Assembly: GCA_955652715.1 (NCBI GenBank)
Contig: CATPBS010000015.1
Coordinates: 1-5,829 of the forward strand
Reading direction: 5' to 3'
DNA from: an uncultured Candidatus Udaeobacter sp.
GTDB lineage: Bacteria > Verrucomicrobiota > Verrucomicrobiia > Chthoniobacterales > UBA10450
Length of the DNA stretch: 5,829 nt
Position 1 is the stretch's first letter. Every line of letters starts with the position of its first letter. Under the pieces are notes generated by a model that had not been told where the DNA came from, did not search any database, and was given only the letters and a program-made list of their open reading frames with translations. Position numbers and translations under genes: made by a program. Positions 5,450 through 5,829 of this stretch are shown piece after piece.

Positions 5450-5829
5450 ATGAAACTACAACATTCTCTCCGAATTATTTTCGCAGGCACTTTGATAGTG
5501 CTGATGGGCGCGTGTGCGACCGTTCCCTCATCCGGCCCGACCGCGCTCGCCGGTACGTGGACCAACTCACTGGGCACGGTCTGGACGATCAATGCCGACG
5601 GTACATTTTACGTCGCCGGTACCAAGCCCAGGCGACAGATCTGGGGCACCTACACGGTCGCAGGCGATACTATTACGATTCAGGAGACACGCCGGTCAAC
5701 GCGGATCCCCAAAGAGTGCAGAGGCCCTGGCGTTTATAAGTTTAGCCGGCCGAACGAAAACACTTTGACGTTCGTGCGGGTCAGTGACGTCTGCAAGCCA
5801 CGCATCCAAAACGTGACGCAGCCTTGGAC
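5450..5829 (+). CDS. Small secreted lipoprotein, lipocalin-like beta protein, truncated at the window end
   Basis: The only plus-strand gene; 126 residues are visible and the frame is still open at the last base. The N-terminus MKLQHSLRII plus a hydrophobic stretch ends in LMGAC, an acceptable signal peptidase II lipobox with lipidated Cys22. A flexible, proline- and serine-containing linker follows. The mature part begins GTWTNSLGTVWTINADGTFYV and continues with GTYTVAGDTITI, alternating strands like the first hairpins of small lipocalin-like or META-like barrels. Two later cysteines (90 and 115) flank a YKFSRPNENTLTF segment and could form a disulfide in the periplasm. ATG 5450 is preferred because AGGA (5438-5441) lies 8 nt upstream and it gives a standard signal peptide; ATG 5441 would add three residues. 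The function is unknown; the lipoprotein assignment is firmer than the fold. Confidence 0.78.
   Translation, partial: MKLQHSLRIIFAGTLIVLMGACATVPSSGPTALAGTWTNSLGTVWTINADGTFYVAGTKPRRQIWGTYTVAGDTITIQETRRSTRIPKECRGPGVYKFSRPNENTLTFVRVSDVCKPRIQNVTQPW

Noticed and set aside
5257..5739. Plus-strand open frame of 160 codons spanning the divergent gap and the lipoprotein
   Set aside because: It overlaps the lipoprotein gene in another frame, and the lipoprotein frame has the signal peptide, lipobox and ribosome-binding site.

Overview
The window (roughly mid-50s % GC by eye) reads as a chromosomal segment of a Gram-negative bacterium, most probably a soil verrucomicrobial-type lineage. That placement is an inference. 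It rests on the style of the predicted proteins (a Coa1-like protein beginning with an NWWKRNWKWF motif, a Mrp ATPase without its C-terminal CxxC), on a TTCGGAT heptamer repeat and on frequent GATC. No rRNA or other decisive marker is present, and there are no tRNAs, transposases, CRISPR arrays or phage genes.

Layout: almost everything lies on the minus strand, so it is read here from right to left. At the far right a plus-strand lipoprotein gene (5450 to the window end, cut off) diverges from a minus-strand Coa1-like membrane-anchored protein (about 5405-4917). That gene is followed closely by an unrecognised three-helix membrane protein (about 4887-4144). Next is a Mrp/ApbC-type P-loop ATPase (4097-3057), then a small charged protein (2955-2710). 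The last codons of that protein lie inside an intrinsic terminator hairpin. Directly after the terminator U-tract comes the pyrimidine cluster pyrR (2665-2105), pyrB (2108-1179) and pyrC (1182 to the left edge, cut off). The pyr genes are joined by 4-bp overlaps (ATGA and GTGA).

The pyr genes form one functional unit. PyrB (aspartate carbamoyltransferase) and PyrC (zinc dihydroorotase with its full set of metal ligands) catalyse steps two and three of de novo UMP synthesis. PyrR senses UMP/UTP and binds pyr mRNA. The most interesting element is just in front of pyrR (2705-2669): a very good match to the PyrR-binding RNA hairpin. The 3' strand of its lower stem contains the pyrR Shine-Dalgarno sequence, and no terminator lies downstream of it. 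This predicts autoregulated translational repression of the operon, as known from mycobacteria, rather than the Bacillus attenuation mechanism. A second oddity is a tandem array of a 7-bp unit inside pyrC, translated as a heptad-periodic loop in the N-terminal part of the enzyme.
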